From: Cristatella mucedo
Lineage: Eukaryota; Bryozoa; Phylactolaemata; Cristatellidae
Reading direction: 5' to 3'
Assembly (NCBI GenBank): GCA_009760855.2
Contig: WPIO01000102.1
Coordinates: 1,176,001 to 1,240,000 of the forward strand
Length of the DNA: 64,000 bases
Both the position numbers and the translations under genes were made by a program. The notes under the pieces are model-generated. The model did not search any database and was not told the origin of the DNA. It saw only the letters and a list, made by a program, of their open reading frames with translations. Of this stretch, positions 56,316-64,000 are shown piece after piece; the stretch's first letter is position 1; each line of letters begins with the position of its first letter.

Positions 56316-56700
56316 ATGAAAGATAGTAGGGTTGAATTGCTTAACGAAGATAGAAAGATTTATACTAATAAAGTTTCGCTACCATTTGAGTCAAAAATGA
56401 AGCTCTGGTTATAGAGAATTGGGATAAACTGAAAAAGGACGATAAGAATAATAGGCCGTTTAATGGTAATAATTTAGTTTTAGAGGTTAGCAATGATGAA
56501 TATGGTGATATTACTAGCAATGCAATGCAGGTGCGATATTCACAGCAAGTTGCAGTTGAGACTGGCAAGGTCGATCAATCAAAAGATTTTTCACCGCTGG
56601 TGTTGTGGCGTTAGTGCTTACTGCTGATGGCCGTTTGATTGTGGGCTCTAGGGATGTAACAAGAGAAAAAGCTGATCCATCAAAATATTCTTTACAATAG
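56316..56700 (+). pseudogene. Nudix-like gene relic
   Basis: An ATG at 56316 begins protein-like sequence (MKDSRVELLNEDRKIYTNKV) that changes frame near 56396. It runs on as NEALVIENWDKLKKDD… and QVRYSQQVAVETGK, then shifts again near 56590 into GVVALVLTADGRLIVGSRD before a TAG at 56698-56700. The last segment resembles the start of a Nudix fold, but the Nudix box itself is missing. Family assignment is tentative; that it is a broken gene is better supported. Confidence 0.4.
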
Positions 56701-56804
56701 ATTTTTTTCAATTTCTTTATATTTTTCGATGATGACTGTGGTTTTTTTATCATAGCATTTTGTATATAATTTTGCTATTGTTTGAATTTTTTTGTCCTTT
56801 ATTT

Positions 56805-57719
56805 ATGGCCGAATCTAAAGACTTTCTATCCGATGCCATTTTTGATGTCATTCGAGATTCTTTTCGCTATGATGTTTGTCTGAAAAATACTTCTTGGTTT
56901 GGTTGTGGGGGTTTGGCGGAGGTTATGTTTAGGCCAAAAAATATTGTAGAGTTAAGACACTTTTTGCAAAATTTCCCATTTAAGGAAAAAATAACTATTT
57001 TAGGTGCCTGTTCTAATTTAATTATAAGAGATGGAGGTATATCTGGGGTTGTTATTAAGTTGGGTAGGGGATTTGCGGATATGGAGCTTTTGGATGGAAT
57101 GGTTGTTGCGGGTGGTGCTGCTTTGGATGCCAATGTCGCAAATTTTTGTGCTGATGAGGGGTTTTCCGGATTGGAGTTTTTATCTGGAATTCCAGGATCT
57201 ATTGGCGGTAATATTCGCATGAATGCAGGTTGTTATGGTGACTCTATTGCTGATGTTTTGGTTCGTTTTGAAGTGATGGATTATTTTGGCAATAATATAG
57301 TATATGACAGGAAGGATGTAGAATTTATTTATCGCCATAACCCCTTACCTGAAAATTTGATATTTACCAAAGGTTTTTTTTCCTGTGTTGATGGCGATGC
57401 AACCTTAATCAGAGAAAAAATCAAGTCAATTCAGATCCAGAGATCTGAGTCTCAGCCACTTGGCACAAAAACTTCTGGCAGCACATTCACAAATCCGGAA
57501 GCTAATTCAGCCTGGAGGCTGATTGATTCCTGCGGCTTGCGCGGTTTGAATTTGGGCGGAGCGATGGTTTCGGAAAAGCATTGTAATTTTTTAATTAATA
57601 CTGGCAATGCCACTGCCTTGGAGCTGGAATCTCTTGGAGAATTGCTGCGTTCTCAGGTTATGCAAAAGCATGGCATTTTACTTGATTGGGAAATTAAGCG
57701 TATTGGTAATTTTAGATAA
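56805..57719 (+). CDS. murB: UDP-N-acetylenolpyruvoylglucosamine reductase
   Basis: The FAD-dependent second step of muramic acid synthesis, for peptidoglycan. Motifs: NTSWFGCGG, GACSNLIIRDGG, SGIPGSIGGNIRMNAGCYG (FAD and substrate) and GSTFTNPE. A terminal LDWEIKRIG matches the family. I start at ATG 56805; the upstream TTG adds 15 hydrophobic residues without support. The gene stands alone outside a dcw cluster. Confidence 0.95.
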   Translation: MAESKDFLSDAIFDVIRDSFRYDVCLKNTSWFGCGGLAEVMFRPKNIVELRHFLQNFPFKEKITILGACSNLIIRDGGISGVVIKLGRGFADMELLDGMVVAGGAALDANVANFCADEGFSGLEFLSGIPGSIGGNIRMNAGCYGDSIADVLVRFEVMDYFGNNIVYDRKDVEFIYRHNPLPENLIFTKGFFSCVDGDATLIREKIKSIQIQRSESQPLGTKTSGSTFTNPEANSAWRLIDSCGLRGLNLGGAMVSEKHCNFLINTGNATALELESLGELLRSQVMQKHGILLDWEIKRIGNFR

Positions 57720-58015
57720 TTTATATTGTTGATAATGCTTTGGCTGATGTTAAAGCGGCGATAATTTGCAATCCATACAAGCATTACATCATATGTAGCT
57801 TCTTTATTTTTCTTTAAATTGGCAGCGTTTTTCATATTATAATAAATCAACATTGCCATCAATTAAACTTAAAAGCCATCCATTTAACAATATGAAATAT
57901 GTGACTTATGCATTGGTTATCTAATTATTAGCTTCCATAATTTTTACTTTTTCTGCTTCCAATATATGCTGTTGGCGCGATGTGGGTTTTTGTTGTAAAT
58001 TTATATGAAAATATC

Positions 58016-58642
58016 ATGCTTGAAACATTGTTATCTAGTGGTGTTGGTTATCTATTTGGCAAAATATGGGGAACTATAGGTTTTGTAATTCAAAAAAATC
58101 AAGAAAGAAAAGACAAAGAATTGGCCATGCGTCAAAGCAGTCAGACTCATGAACAAGAAAAGGAAATGATGGCTCTGGAGGCTAAAAATGCCCAAATGAC
58201 GCAGGAGCGTCAGTTTGCTGAAAAAATAGCAATGGCAGAAAAAGTAACAGAACAGCAAGTAATAGAGGCCGACAAACAAATTGCAACCTCAGATAATCAG
58301 ATCAAATCTATAATTCATGAAAATGATGCCAAGATTGGATGGCTTTACAAATGTGCTGGTGTTTTTAGGATTATTGTTGGAGCTTGTTCTGTTATTTACA
58401 TGTATGGTCTTGGAGTAATTGCTATTGTTGTATCTGTTAAGTTTGGGAAATTTGCACCAATTATTTTAGAACTTTTTGATGGTATGGATGAAAGAATGCA
58501 GCCAATTTTACTTAATATATTAAGTGAATATGCAAATATGCCGCTAAATATTATGAATGTAATGTTTCATACCTCTATTGGTATTGCAACTTTTTATTTT
58601 GGCACCACTCACACCAACAGACAGCTAAGCTCAAAAAAATAA
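58016..58642 (+). CDS. Holin-like membrane protein of a lysis cassette
   Basis: From the ATG at 58016 (alternative 57980): an N-terminal amphipathic segment (SSGVGYLFGKIWGTIGFVI), a long Gln/Glu/Lys coiled coil (about residues 25-100), then two to three membrane helices (about 115-150 and 178-205). Its position 10 bases before a lysozyme gene and its helix count suggest a holin. The layout (charged helix before membrane helices entered through a KIGWLYK-type segment) recalls GTA/phage three-helix holins, but I cannot confirm the family. Confidence 0.5.
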   Translation: MLETLLSSGVGYLFGKIWGTIGFVIQKNQERKDKELAMRQSSQTHEQEKEMMALEAKNAQMTQERQFAEKIAMAEKVTEQQVIEADKQIATSDNQIKSIIHENDAKIGWLYKCAGVFRIIVGACSVIYMYGLGVIAIVVSVKFGKFAPIILELFDGMDERMQPILLNILSEYANMPLNIMNVMFHTSIGIATFYFGTTHTNRQLSSKK

Positions 58643-58709
58643 TTATTATTTATTGTGCCTCGCTATTATGCTTGATAACTTTTTCCTATTTTTTACAAAG
58701 CAAACTAAA

Positions 58710-59279
58710 ATGTCAAATGAAGAAAAAAAAGCAGAAATTTTCAGATTAGCTGCAAAGGTCATTATTTTTTTTGAGGGCTCTAAAAAGAACAAATTTGGCC
58801 AGCATGTTCCATATTTAGATAGTGCAAAATTGTGGACTATTGGCTACGGACACCTGATTGTTAAAGATGGTAAGCCCCATTCAACAAAAAAGATCGAAAA
58901 ATATTGGTTTGCTCCAAGTATTGCCAGCTTGCCTGCGGAGTGGCAGTTAATAGATGCCAGTAGGGCAGCTTTTTTGTTGGACAATCATCTTGAATTAATT
59001 TGGCGGCAAATTTCTCAAAAGGTGAAAACAATTCTGACCAATCCCCAATGGGTTGCAATTTTATCTTTAGTTTACAATATAGGTATTGGAAATTTTTCTA
59101 AAAGTAGATTATTAAAGTTAATTAATAATGCAGAACTCGATGAGTCGGCTATTCGTGCGGCATTTGATCGTTTTTGTTTTGCTGCTGGCATTGTTGTGGC
59201 AGGTTTGCGCCGCCGTAGGCGTATTGAGGGTGATTTATTTTTTAGCGATAGAGCTGATCTATCTGTTTTTTTGAGATAG
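58710..59279 (+). CDS. Phage-type lysozyme (glycoside hydrolase 24)
   Basis: A muramidase cleaving peptidoglycan. The family triad is visible: Glu in IIFFEGSKK, Asp in YLDSAKLW and Thr in TIGYGH, followed by VAILSLVYNIGIGNFSKS and AGLRRRRRIEGDLF. About 190 residues from ATG 58710; upstream in-frame starts (58653, 58671) would add a hydrophobic leader (IMLDNFFLFF) that could be a signal-arrest or secretion segment. It is directly downstream of the holin-like gene. No other phage genes are near. Confidence 0.82.
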   Translation: MSNEEKKAEIFRLAAKVIIFFEGSKKNKFGQHVPYLDSAKLWTIGYGHLIVKDGKPHSTKKIEKYWFAPSIASLPAEWQLIDASRAAFLLDNHLELIWRQISQKVKTILTNPQWVAILSLVYNIGIGNFSKSRLLKLINNAELDESAIRAAFDRFCFAAGIVVAGLRRRRRIEGDLFFSDRADLSVFLR

Positions 59280-59814
59280 AAAAAATACTTAATCTATTAT
59301 TAGATGATTTATTCGTTAGTGTAAGTATTGGCGGAAGGGGCGGCGGGAGCGAGATTTTTTCTTAGCTCGGTTTTTGATATTGATTATGATAATTTAATAT
59401 ATTTTTAACAAATATATCTAGCGCTATCTGTAAATATTGCGCTCCCAAACTCTTTATACATCAATTGCCAAATCTTTTTTATATTTGTTGAAGTTTTTTT
59501 GTGTTTACGTAAGTATAAAAACCTGTCGCAGTGATTAAGATATTGTGGCCATCGTGCCATGATTTACTGCTGGATTTGGTGATGATATATTTTTATGCCT
59601 TACGCACCATTTGCCATATTGATTTTTTTACTGGACTGTTTCTTGTGCTAGAAACTAAGCGAGCCATACTGAAAACTATACACAGACTTATTTTTGCTCT
59701 ATATTTAAGGTTAGTAAATTAATTATCAATTATATTGTTTTGATTTTGTCTTGTTTTAATCTTATAATGCATTGGTTTTAAAGAGTTGTTTTTATGTTTA
59801 TGTGGTCGGCAAAA
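59280..59814. other. 535-base spacer
   Basis: A small GC-rich patch (about 59330-59375, AAGGGGCGGCGGGAGCGAG then a T-run and CTCGG) may be a terminator of the lysozyme gene. A hydrophobic frame at 59531-59722 is not supported as a gene. Confidence 0.35.
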
Positions 59815-60813
59815 TTAATGATCGCTGTAGATATTGGTCATTAATTCATGTAGATTTGGCTCTGAATCAAGCTGAGCCAAGGATGTCATTTTTGCCATAT
59901 CGTCTTCTATTTTTTCTTCAATCTCTTCTAATTTTTCTAACATACAGAGATTGTTATCCAAAATATAGTTTCTTACTAAAGTAATAGGGTCATGATTTTC
60001 CTTATAATCATTTACTTCTTCTTTTGTTCTATATTTTGCCGGGTCAGACATAGAGTGACCTCTATATCTGTAGGTGTTCATTTCTAGCAAAACTGGATGA
60101 CCTTGTCTTACTTTTTCTAGTGCTTTTGTTGTAGCTTCTTTAATCGCAAATAAATTCATTCCATCAACCTTCTCTCCATCTATGCCGTGGCCAGCACCTC
60201 TTAGGTGAAGGTTTTCGGGATTTGCTGCAGCTCTGCCAACTGCCGTTCCCATTGCGTATTGATTGTTCTCTATTATATACAATGCCGGCAAATGCCACAA
60301 CTTTGCCATGTTGAAAGATTCATACACCTGACCTTGATTGGCCGCTCCATCTCCAAAAAATACAACCGAAACATTTTCATTTTTTAGATATTTGTTTGCA
60401 AAAGCAATGCCAGTTCCCAACGAGACTTGTGCACCAACTATTCCATGTCCGCCAAAAAATCCCCTCTCAGGATCAAAAAGATGCATAGATCCACCCTTGC
60501 CACCAGAAATGCCGCTTGACCGACCAAGCAATTCTGCCATTATAGGGTAAGGATCGGTTCCAACAGTTAAGTTGTGTCCGTGGTCTCTGTAGCCAGTTAT
60601 AATACTATCTCCTTGCTTTAATGCAGATTGCACGCCAGTTGCAACGGCTTCCTGACCTATATAAAGGTGGCAAAAGCCAGCTATAGCTCCCTCGCCATAA
60701 AGTTTAGCACATTGCTCCTCAAATTTTCTAATTAAAACCATTGTTTTATAGGCTTCAATCAACTGATCTTGACTAAATATATTAGATTTGGGATGATTTG
60801 CGGGGTTTGTCAT
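59815..60813 (-). CDS. pdhA: Pyruvate dehydrogenase E1 component, alpha subunit
   Basis: A thiamine-diphosphate-dependent decarboxylase subunit. The TPP motif spans GDGAANQGQVYESFNMAKLW to IIENNQYAMG, with the phosphorylation-loop-like segment YRYRGHSMSDPAKYRT and GGKGGSMH near residue 110. At 332 residues it is normal. The beta subunit does not follow, so the complex genes are dispersed. It is 71 bases downstream of grpE on the same strand. Confidence 0.95.
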   Translation of the reverse strand: MTNPANHPKSNIFSQDQLIEAYKTMVLIRKFEEQCAKLYGEGAIAGFCHLYIGQEAVATGVQSALKQGDSIITGYRDHGHNLTVGTDPYPIMAELLGRSSGISGGKGGSMHLFDPERGFFGGHGIVGAQVSLGTGIAFANKYLKNENVSVVFFGDGAANQGQVYESFNMAKLWHLPALYIIENNQYAMGTAVGRAAANPENLHLRGAGHGIDGEKVDGMNLFAIKEATTKALEKVRQGHPVLLEMNTYRYRGHSMSDPAKYRTKEEVNDYKENHDPITLVRNYILDNNLCMLEKLEEIEEKIEDDMAKMTSLAQLDSEPNLHELMTNIYSDH

Positions 60814-60884
60814 GTTATAGTTATTTAAATAAGCCGCAGATAAAATTATTTGTTTTGAAAAATCAATAAATGTCTTGATGTTTT

Positions 60885-61511
60885 TTAATTTTTTCCCGCA
60901 CTTACTATTACCAAAGCTGGCTTTAGCAGTCTTCCCTTTATTACATACCCAGCTTTTAGAACCTGAATTACTGTGTTTTCTGGTTGTTCGCTTGTAATCC
61001 TAGATACAGCTTGATGCCATTTGTGATCAAAAGCCTGACCACTTGGATAGATTCTTTCTATTCCATTGGATTGAAAAAGATCCAAAATTTGCTGTCTTGT
61101 CATCATTATTCCATCAAAAAAAGATTTAAATGGCTGATTTGTTGTCAGATCTTCTGGCTTTACAGCATCCTGAGCTAGGAAGAATATTTCCACTATCTCT
61201 GTTAATTTTTCCGAAAAATCTGATATTGCATATCCAACTCTCTCCTCCGCTTGTCTTATGGCTCTGTTTTTTTCGTTAATCGCTGTTGCTAATGCTGAAG
61301 TTATGGCTTGATTTTTTTCACTTAAGGATTGAATTTGCTGATTTAATTCCGCATTTGAATCTTCGTTTTGTGCTGTTTCTTTGCCTTCGGCATTTTCAGT
61401 TGCAGCGTTTGATTCTGATTGTGATGGAGTTCCATAGAGCGAGCTGTGGGAAATTTCACCTTCTTGGTCTGAAGTTAATTTTGTTTCTGGTTTCAATTTG
61501 CTAAATGGCAT
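60885..61511 (-). CDS. grpE: Nucleotide exchange factor GrpE
   Basis: The co-chaperone of DnaK. A polar N-terminal tail (about 60 residues) precedes the coiled coil (about 55-95); the C-terminal beta domain is clear (NGIERIYPSGQAFDHKWHQA, QVLKAGYVIKGRLLKPALV). The length of 208 is normal. dnaK/dnaJ are not adjacent. Confidence 0.92.
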   Translation of the reverse strand: MPFSKLKPETKLTSDQEGEISHSSLYGTPSQSESNAATENAEGKETAQNEDSNAELNQQIQSLSEKNQAITSALATAINEKNRAIRQAEERVGYAISDFSEKLTEIVEIFFLAQDAVKPEDLTTNQPFKSFFDGIMMTRQQILDLFQSNGIERIYPSGQAFDHKWHQAVSRITSEQPENTVIQVLKAGYVIKGRLLKPALVIVSAGKN

Positions 61512-61714
61512 AATATTTTATTATATTTATTGTTTTTCAAACATTTCATCTATATGATATAGTTCTGCTTATATAAAAATCAAGAGCATCTTAAGTTTTT
61601 TAACTTAATTTTTAGATCAGGAACGGGTGTATTTTTGTCTCTGATTTTTTTTAATTATCTTTACACGAAGTTAGACATTATCTTATTGGATTTTTTTAGC
61701 AAGATAGAAAATCT

Positions 61715-61762
61715 CTATCAATCTCTCTGCGGAGTATATTTATTTGGCAGAGAGATTGATAG
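61715..61762. terminator. 16-bp perfect hairpin downstream of ssb
   Basis: CTATCAATCTCTCTGC at 61715-61730 and its exact complement at 61747-61762, loop 16 bases. It begins directly at the ssb stop on the minus strand. A T-poor tail follows (a T-run appears about 20 bases later), so it may act as a terminator or a 3' stabiliser. Confidence 0.6.
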
Positions 61763-62209
61763 CTAGAATGGTATGTCGTCATCTGTATGGCTAGATGTGG
61801 TGGAAGAATTATGTTTATCTGCAGATCCTTCATGACCATATTGATTGCCACTATCTCCGTCTACTGCCCTGCTATCCAATATTTTGACTGTATCGGAGTA
61901 GCCACGTAGAACTATTTCTGTAGTAAATTTTTCAACTCCGGAGCTATCCGTATATTTTCTGCTTCTTATTGATGCTTCAATATATAATTTTGAGCCTTTT
62001 TTGACATATCTTTCAATTATTCCGGTGATTAGATTTTCGTTGTAAATAACAACTCTGTGCCATTCTGTCTGCTCTTTCATGTTTCCGTCTCTATCCTTCC
62101 ATCTTTCGGTTGTTGCGAGGGAAAAATTAGCAACCTTTCCGCCGTTTGGCATGGTTCTGATATCTGGATCGGCACCAACATTACCAACCAAAATAACTTT
62201 ATTTATCAT
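61763..62209 (-). CDS. ssb: Single-stranded DNA-binding protein
   Basis: An OB-fold protein of 148 residues (MINKVILVGNVGADPDIR; ATTERWKDRDGNMKEQTEWH; VKKGSKLYIEASIRSRKYTD) with a short disordered linker and the conserved acidic tip DDDIPF that recruits partners such as HolC and RadA. Normal length. ATG without a Shine-Dalgarno sequence. Confidence 0.96.
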   Translation of the reverse strand: MINKVILVGNVGADPDIRTMPNGGKVANFSLATTERWKDRDGNMKEQTEWHRVVIYNENLITGIIERYVKKGSKLYIEASIRSRKYTDSSGVEKFTTEIVLRGYSDTVKILDSRAVDGDSGNQYGHEGSADKHNSSTTSSHTDDDIPF

Positions 62210-62639
62210 AAATTATCTAATCAATGCTGTAAAATAGATTCGCAAAAAGACATAATCTGCAGACTTCCGTAGGTAGGTAATTATTTTTGTCAACTTATAT
62301 TTATTTTTATATTTTTTATCAGATTGTCATTTGTTTTTTTGCTGTAATTAATTTTTTCTTTATTTCTTTAATGTATGGTAATGTTTAGATTGCGTATGTT
62401 TTTTCCTGGTTTTGTTGTGGAATGTTTGGTTGTAGCTTTAATTAATTGATCAATATTGTAATTTTGATTCCGTTTCTTACCTTCAGTATAAAAAATATTG
62501 CTGTTGATTTGTTTGGATTCGTAAGTTATTAATGAATTTAGAGATTGAGCAATGAATATTGAATGAAATGATTTTTGTCTGTCGTCTTTTTCAAAAACTC
62601 AATATGGCAGGAAATTTATTTGTGACAAAAGTAGGGCTT
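62210..62639. other. 430-base spacer
   Basis: AT-rich DNA between ssb and the tmRNA 3' side; no gene seen. Confidence 0.4.
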
Positions 62640-63010
62640 TTCTGTTGCCAGGCAGCCCAAGTCCCCCAACGCTATAATAAAGTGGGAAGCGTCAAGACCC
62701 CAACGTTTTAAACGCTAAGCAGCAATTGCGGCAAAATTTGTTACCATAGAGGCAACATTTCTTGCTTTATTGGCCGCCAAGGCGGCTTTTGCTGTAGCAA
62801 AGTCTATAACATTGTTAATAGCTTTTTTGCCATTTGTTTTTTTGAAACTTTTTTACCGAAGTAAGGGTGCATCAACCCAGCAAAGCACAGCATTCCAACA
62901 GCCCGTCGAAACTAATCACCCCCATGTATGGTGGAGGTGTCGGGTACCGCCCCCCGAGTCCGAACAATTTTAGTGAAGTACACTATATTGCCATAGCTCT
63001 TTCGAGCAAT
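62640..63010 (-). ncRNA. ssrA: Circularly permuted (two-piece) tmRNA
   Basis: On the minus strand the acceptor piece comes first and ends in CACCTCC plus ACCA (3' end at 62929). A 5-base spacer follows, then the coding piece starts at 62923 with GGGGGTGATTAGTTTCGACG, the conserved tmRNA 5' end. GGGGGTG pairs with CACCTCC and includes the G3-U70 wobble recognised by alanyl-tRNA synthetase. The tag frame ends …NFAAIAA then TAG at 62715-62717; its first codon is uncertain because Ala codons run far upstream. Helices continue to about 62640. The permuted order is characteristic of alphaproteobacteria. The outer limits (62640, 63010) are estimates. Confidence 0.9.
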
Positions 63011-63441
63011 AAATTTGCTAGCTCTATCCATTTAAAATACAAGCAAAATAAATTATAAATTTTATATCACAAGGTGTTGGTTGTAAATGTTTTTTTGCAT
63101 GTTTTTTTGCAGATCAAAGATATGAGATTTAATTTATTTATGGCAATTAATATTTCTATATTTGATTGTTTTTTTAATATATAGGAAAAGTAAAGGTTGA
63201 GTTAATGGTTATCAAGAAGTTAAGGTAGAGATGGATATTTTATTTTGACTTGTATGATTTTAGCGTACCTTAAAACATTTTTTTGATGGATTGTTTGTTG
63301 AAATTTTCCTTAAAAACGCTCACAATAAGTCTTGAGATATAAAATATTTTAGCCATGAATGGCGTAAAAATTTAACACCCAATCGCTAGTTCTGATTAAT
63401 GTAATTTCTGTCCGGCTAAAAATCAAAAAAACTTAGTCTTA
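63011..63441. other. 431-base spacer
   Basis: AT-rich; it should hold the tmRNA promoter (minus strand), but no clear boxes are visible. No gene. Confidence 0.4.
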
Positions 63442-63999
63442 TTATCTACCTTTGGTTGTCTTTTTGAAAGTATTTATATCTCCTGGTTGCAGTATAGATA
63501 TACGTCCTTCGTGCACCTCTAAAATTCTTAATATAGTGCTCTCTTCCTGCATTGCGTTGATTGATGATGGAGCGATTTTGTTGGTTGCGGCGTAACTTGC
63601 AGAAGTTTCGGTTTTAGAAATTGCATCATCGTGCATTTGTATTTTTGAGTTTTGTGTTGGATCTTTTGGGTGGCTTGCATTTTTCAGATTATTTTCTCTA
63701 GCTTTGGTTGGAGATCCTGTGCTGTTGGTTGCCATTGCACTTGGCTCCATCTCTTTTGGCCGATTTTTAACCGCCACACGCAGACCTTCCGACTGAGATG
63801 CTTGTGCTGCAGCTATGGTAATATTGTTTTTTGCTGTCAGGAATTTTTGAGAAAGATTGGAATAAAGTGCAGTTTTGGCATATTGTTCAAATAAGGCAGT
63901 TGCGGCTACAAGAGATCTTCCGTGAAGTTTTTGCTGCGAAAGTTGCGTTGTTGGTAGAATTCTTCCATTGCTTAATGTGAAATTATTGGTGGAGTTTGC
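63442..63999 (-). CDS. C-terminal part of an unrecognised protein (runs off the window)
   Basis: The minus-strand frame is open from the window end to the stop at 63442, giving at least 185 residues without an obvious start; a Met-starting sub-frame begins at 63777 but the upstream codons look equally protein-like (LPTTQLSQQKLHGRSLVAA, ALFEQYAKTALYSNLSQKF). The first visible part is helical; residues after the Pro/Asn/Lys-rich middle end in ILRILEVHEGRISILQPGD. No family recognised. Confidence 0.55.
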   Translation of the reverse strand, partial: ANSTNNFTLSNGRILPTTQLSQQKLHGRSLVAATALFEQYAKTALYSNLSQKFLTAKNNITIAAAQASQSEGLRVAVKNRPKEMEPSAMATNSTGSPTKARENNLKNASHPKDPTQNSKIQMHDDAISKTETSASYAATNKIAPSSINAMQEESTILRILEVHEGRISILQPGDINTFKKTTKGR

Positions 64000-64000
64000 A

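Noticed and set aside
62770-62973. Plus-strand 67-codon ORF starting MAAKAAFAVAK
   Set aside because: It lies entirely on the antisense strand of the tmRNA; its Ala codons are the complement of the tag region.
1-64000. CRISPR array, transposase or integrated phage
   Set aside because: No regularly spaced short repeats, no transposase or integrase-like ORF apart from the housekeeping XerC, and no structural phage genes; only the two-gene lysis cassette is phage-like.

Overview
The window is AT-rich (about one third GC by eye) and reads as a chromosome segment of an intracellular or host-associated alphaproteobacterium, most likely Rickettsiales-like. The evidence is a circularly permuted two-piece tmRNA gene, a PopZ-type polar organizer, an alphaproteobacterial family-4-like uracil-DNA glycosylase with the WRPP motif, MEP-pathway isoprenoid genes (dxr, ispH), complex I NuoI, an MnhB-type antiporter subunit, wide gene-poor spacers and many decaying genes. 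I cannot assign a genus from sequence alone.

Layout. 1-8.2 kb: lysC with a huge insertion, an mnhB-like gene, holC, a dxr-ruvA operon, a truncated gyrA/HIT gene pair, and a cysteine-synthase-like gene. 9.3-17.4 kb: a uracil-DNA glycosylase with a roughly 475-residue disordered N-terminus, radA, and two unrecognised repeat-bearing proteins. 18-26 kb: a secreted tyrosine-phosphatase-like protein, an SDR dehydrogenase, rplY, two membrane/coiled-coil ORFs in one frame separated by a single TGA, xerC and holB. 27-34.4 kb: a 1468-residue repeat protein, lolD and a ubiB-family gene. 35-42.9 kb: tRNA-Leu(GAG), tRNA-Phe(GAA), metG, a HisE-like domain fused to a histone-H1-like tail, cvpA and prfA. 42.9-45.7 kb: a co-oriented cluster of five broken genes (P-loop ATPase, CsaA-like tRNA-binding protein, class D beta-lactamase, alpha/beta hydrolase, class A beta-lactamase). 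45.9-54.6 kb: ispH, xthA, a 1200-residue outer-membrane protein with tyrS directly behind it, and popZ. 54.8-64 kb: nuoI, a broken GIY-YIG/DUF4357 gene, a Nudix-like relic, murB, a holin-like/endolysin pair, pdhA, grpE, ssb, the tmRNA and the 3' end of an unknown gene.

The core genes cover replication and repair (HolC, HolB, Ssb, RuvA, RadA, Udg, XthA, XerC), translation and rescue (PrfA, TyrS, MetG, L25, tmRNA, two tRNAs), envelope (MurB, LolD, the outer-membrane protein), and energy and precursor metabolism (PdhA, NuoI, UbiB, LysC, Dxr, IspH). There is no sign of a phage block, transposase or CRISPR array.

Four features stand out. Ordinary enzymes carry large Asn/Ser/Gln-rich insertions. 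Many proteins contain in-frame DNA-level internal repeats. Shine-Dalgarno sequences are almost absent. There are several candidate lineage-specific factors: the HisE/H1-tail fusion, the secreted PTP-like protein with an altered catalytic loop, the outer-membrane protein whose barrel seems split by about 880 residues, and an isolated lysis cassette.
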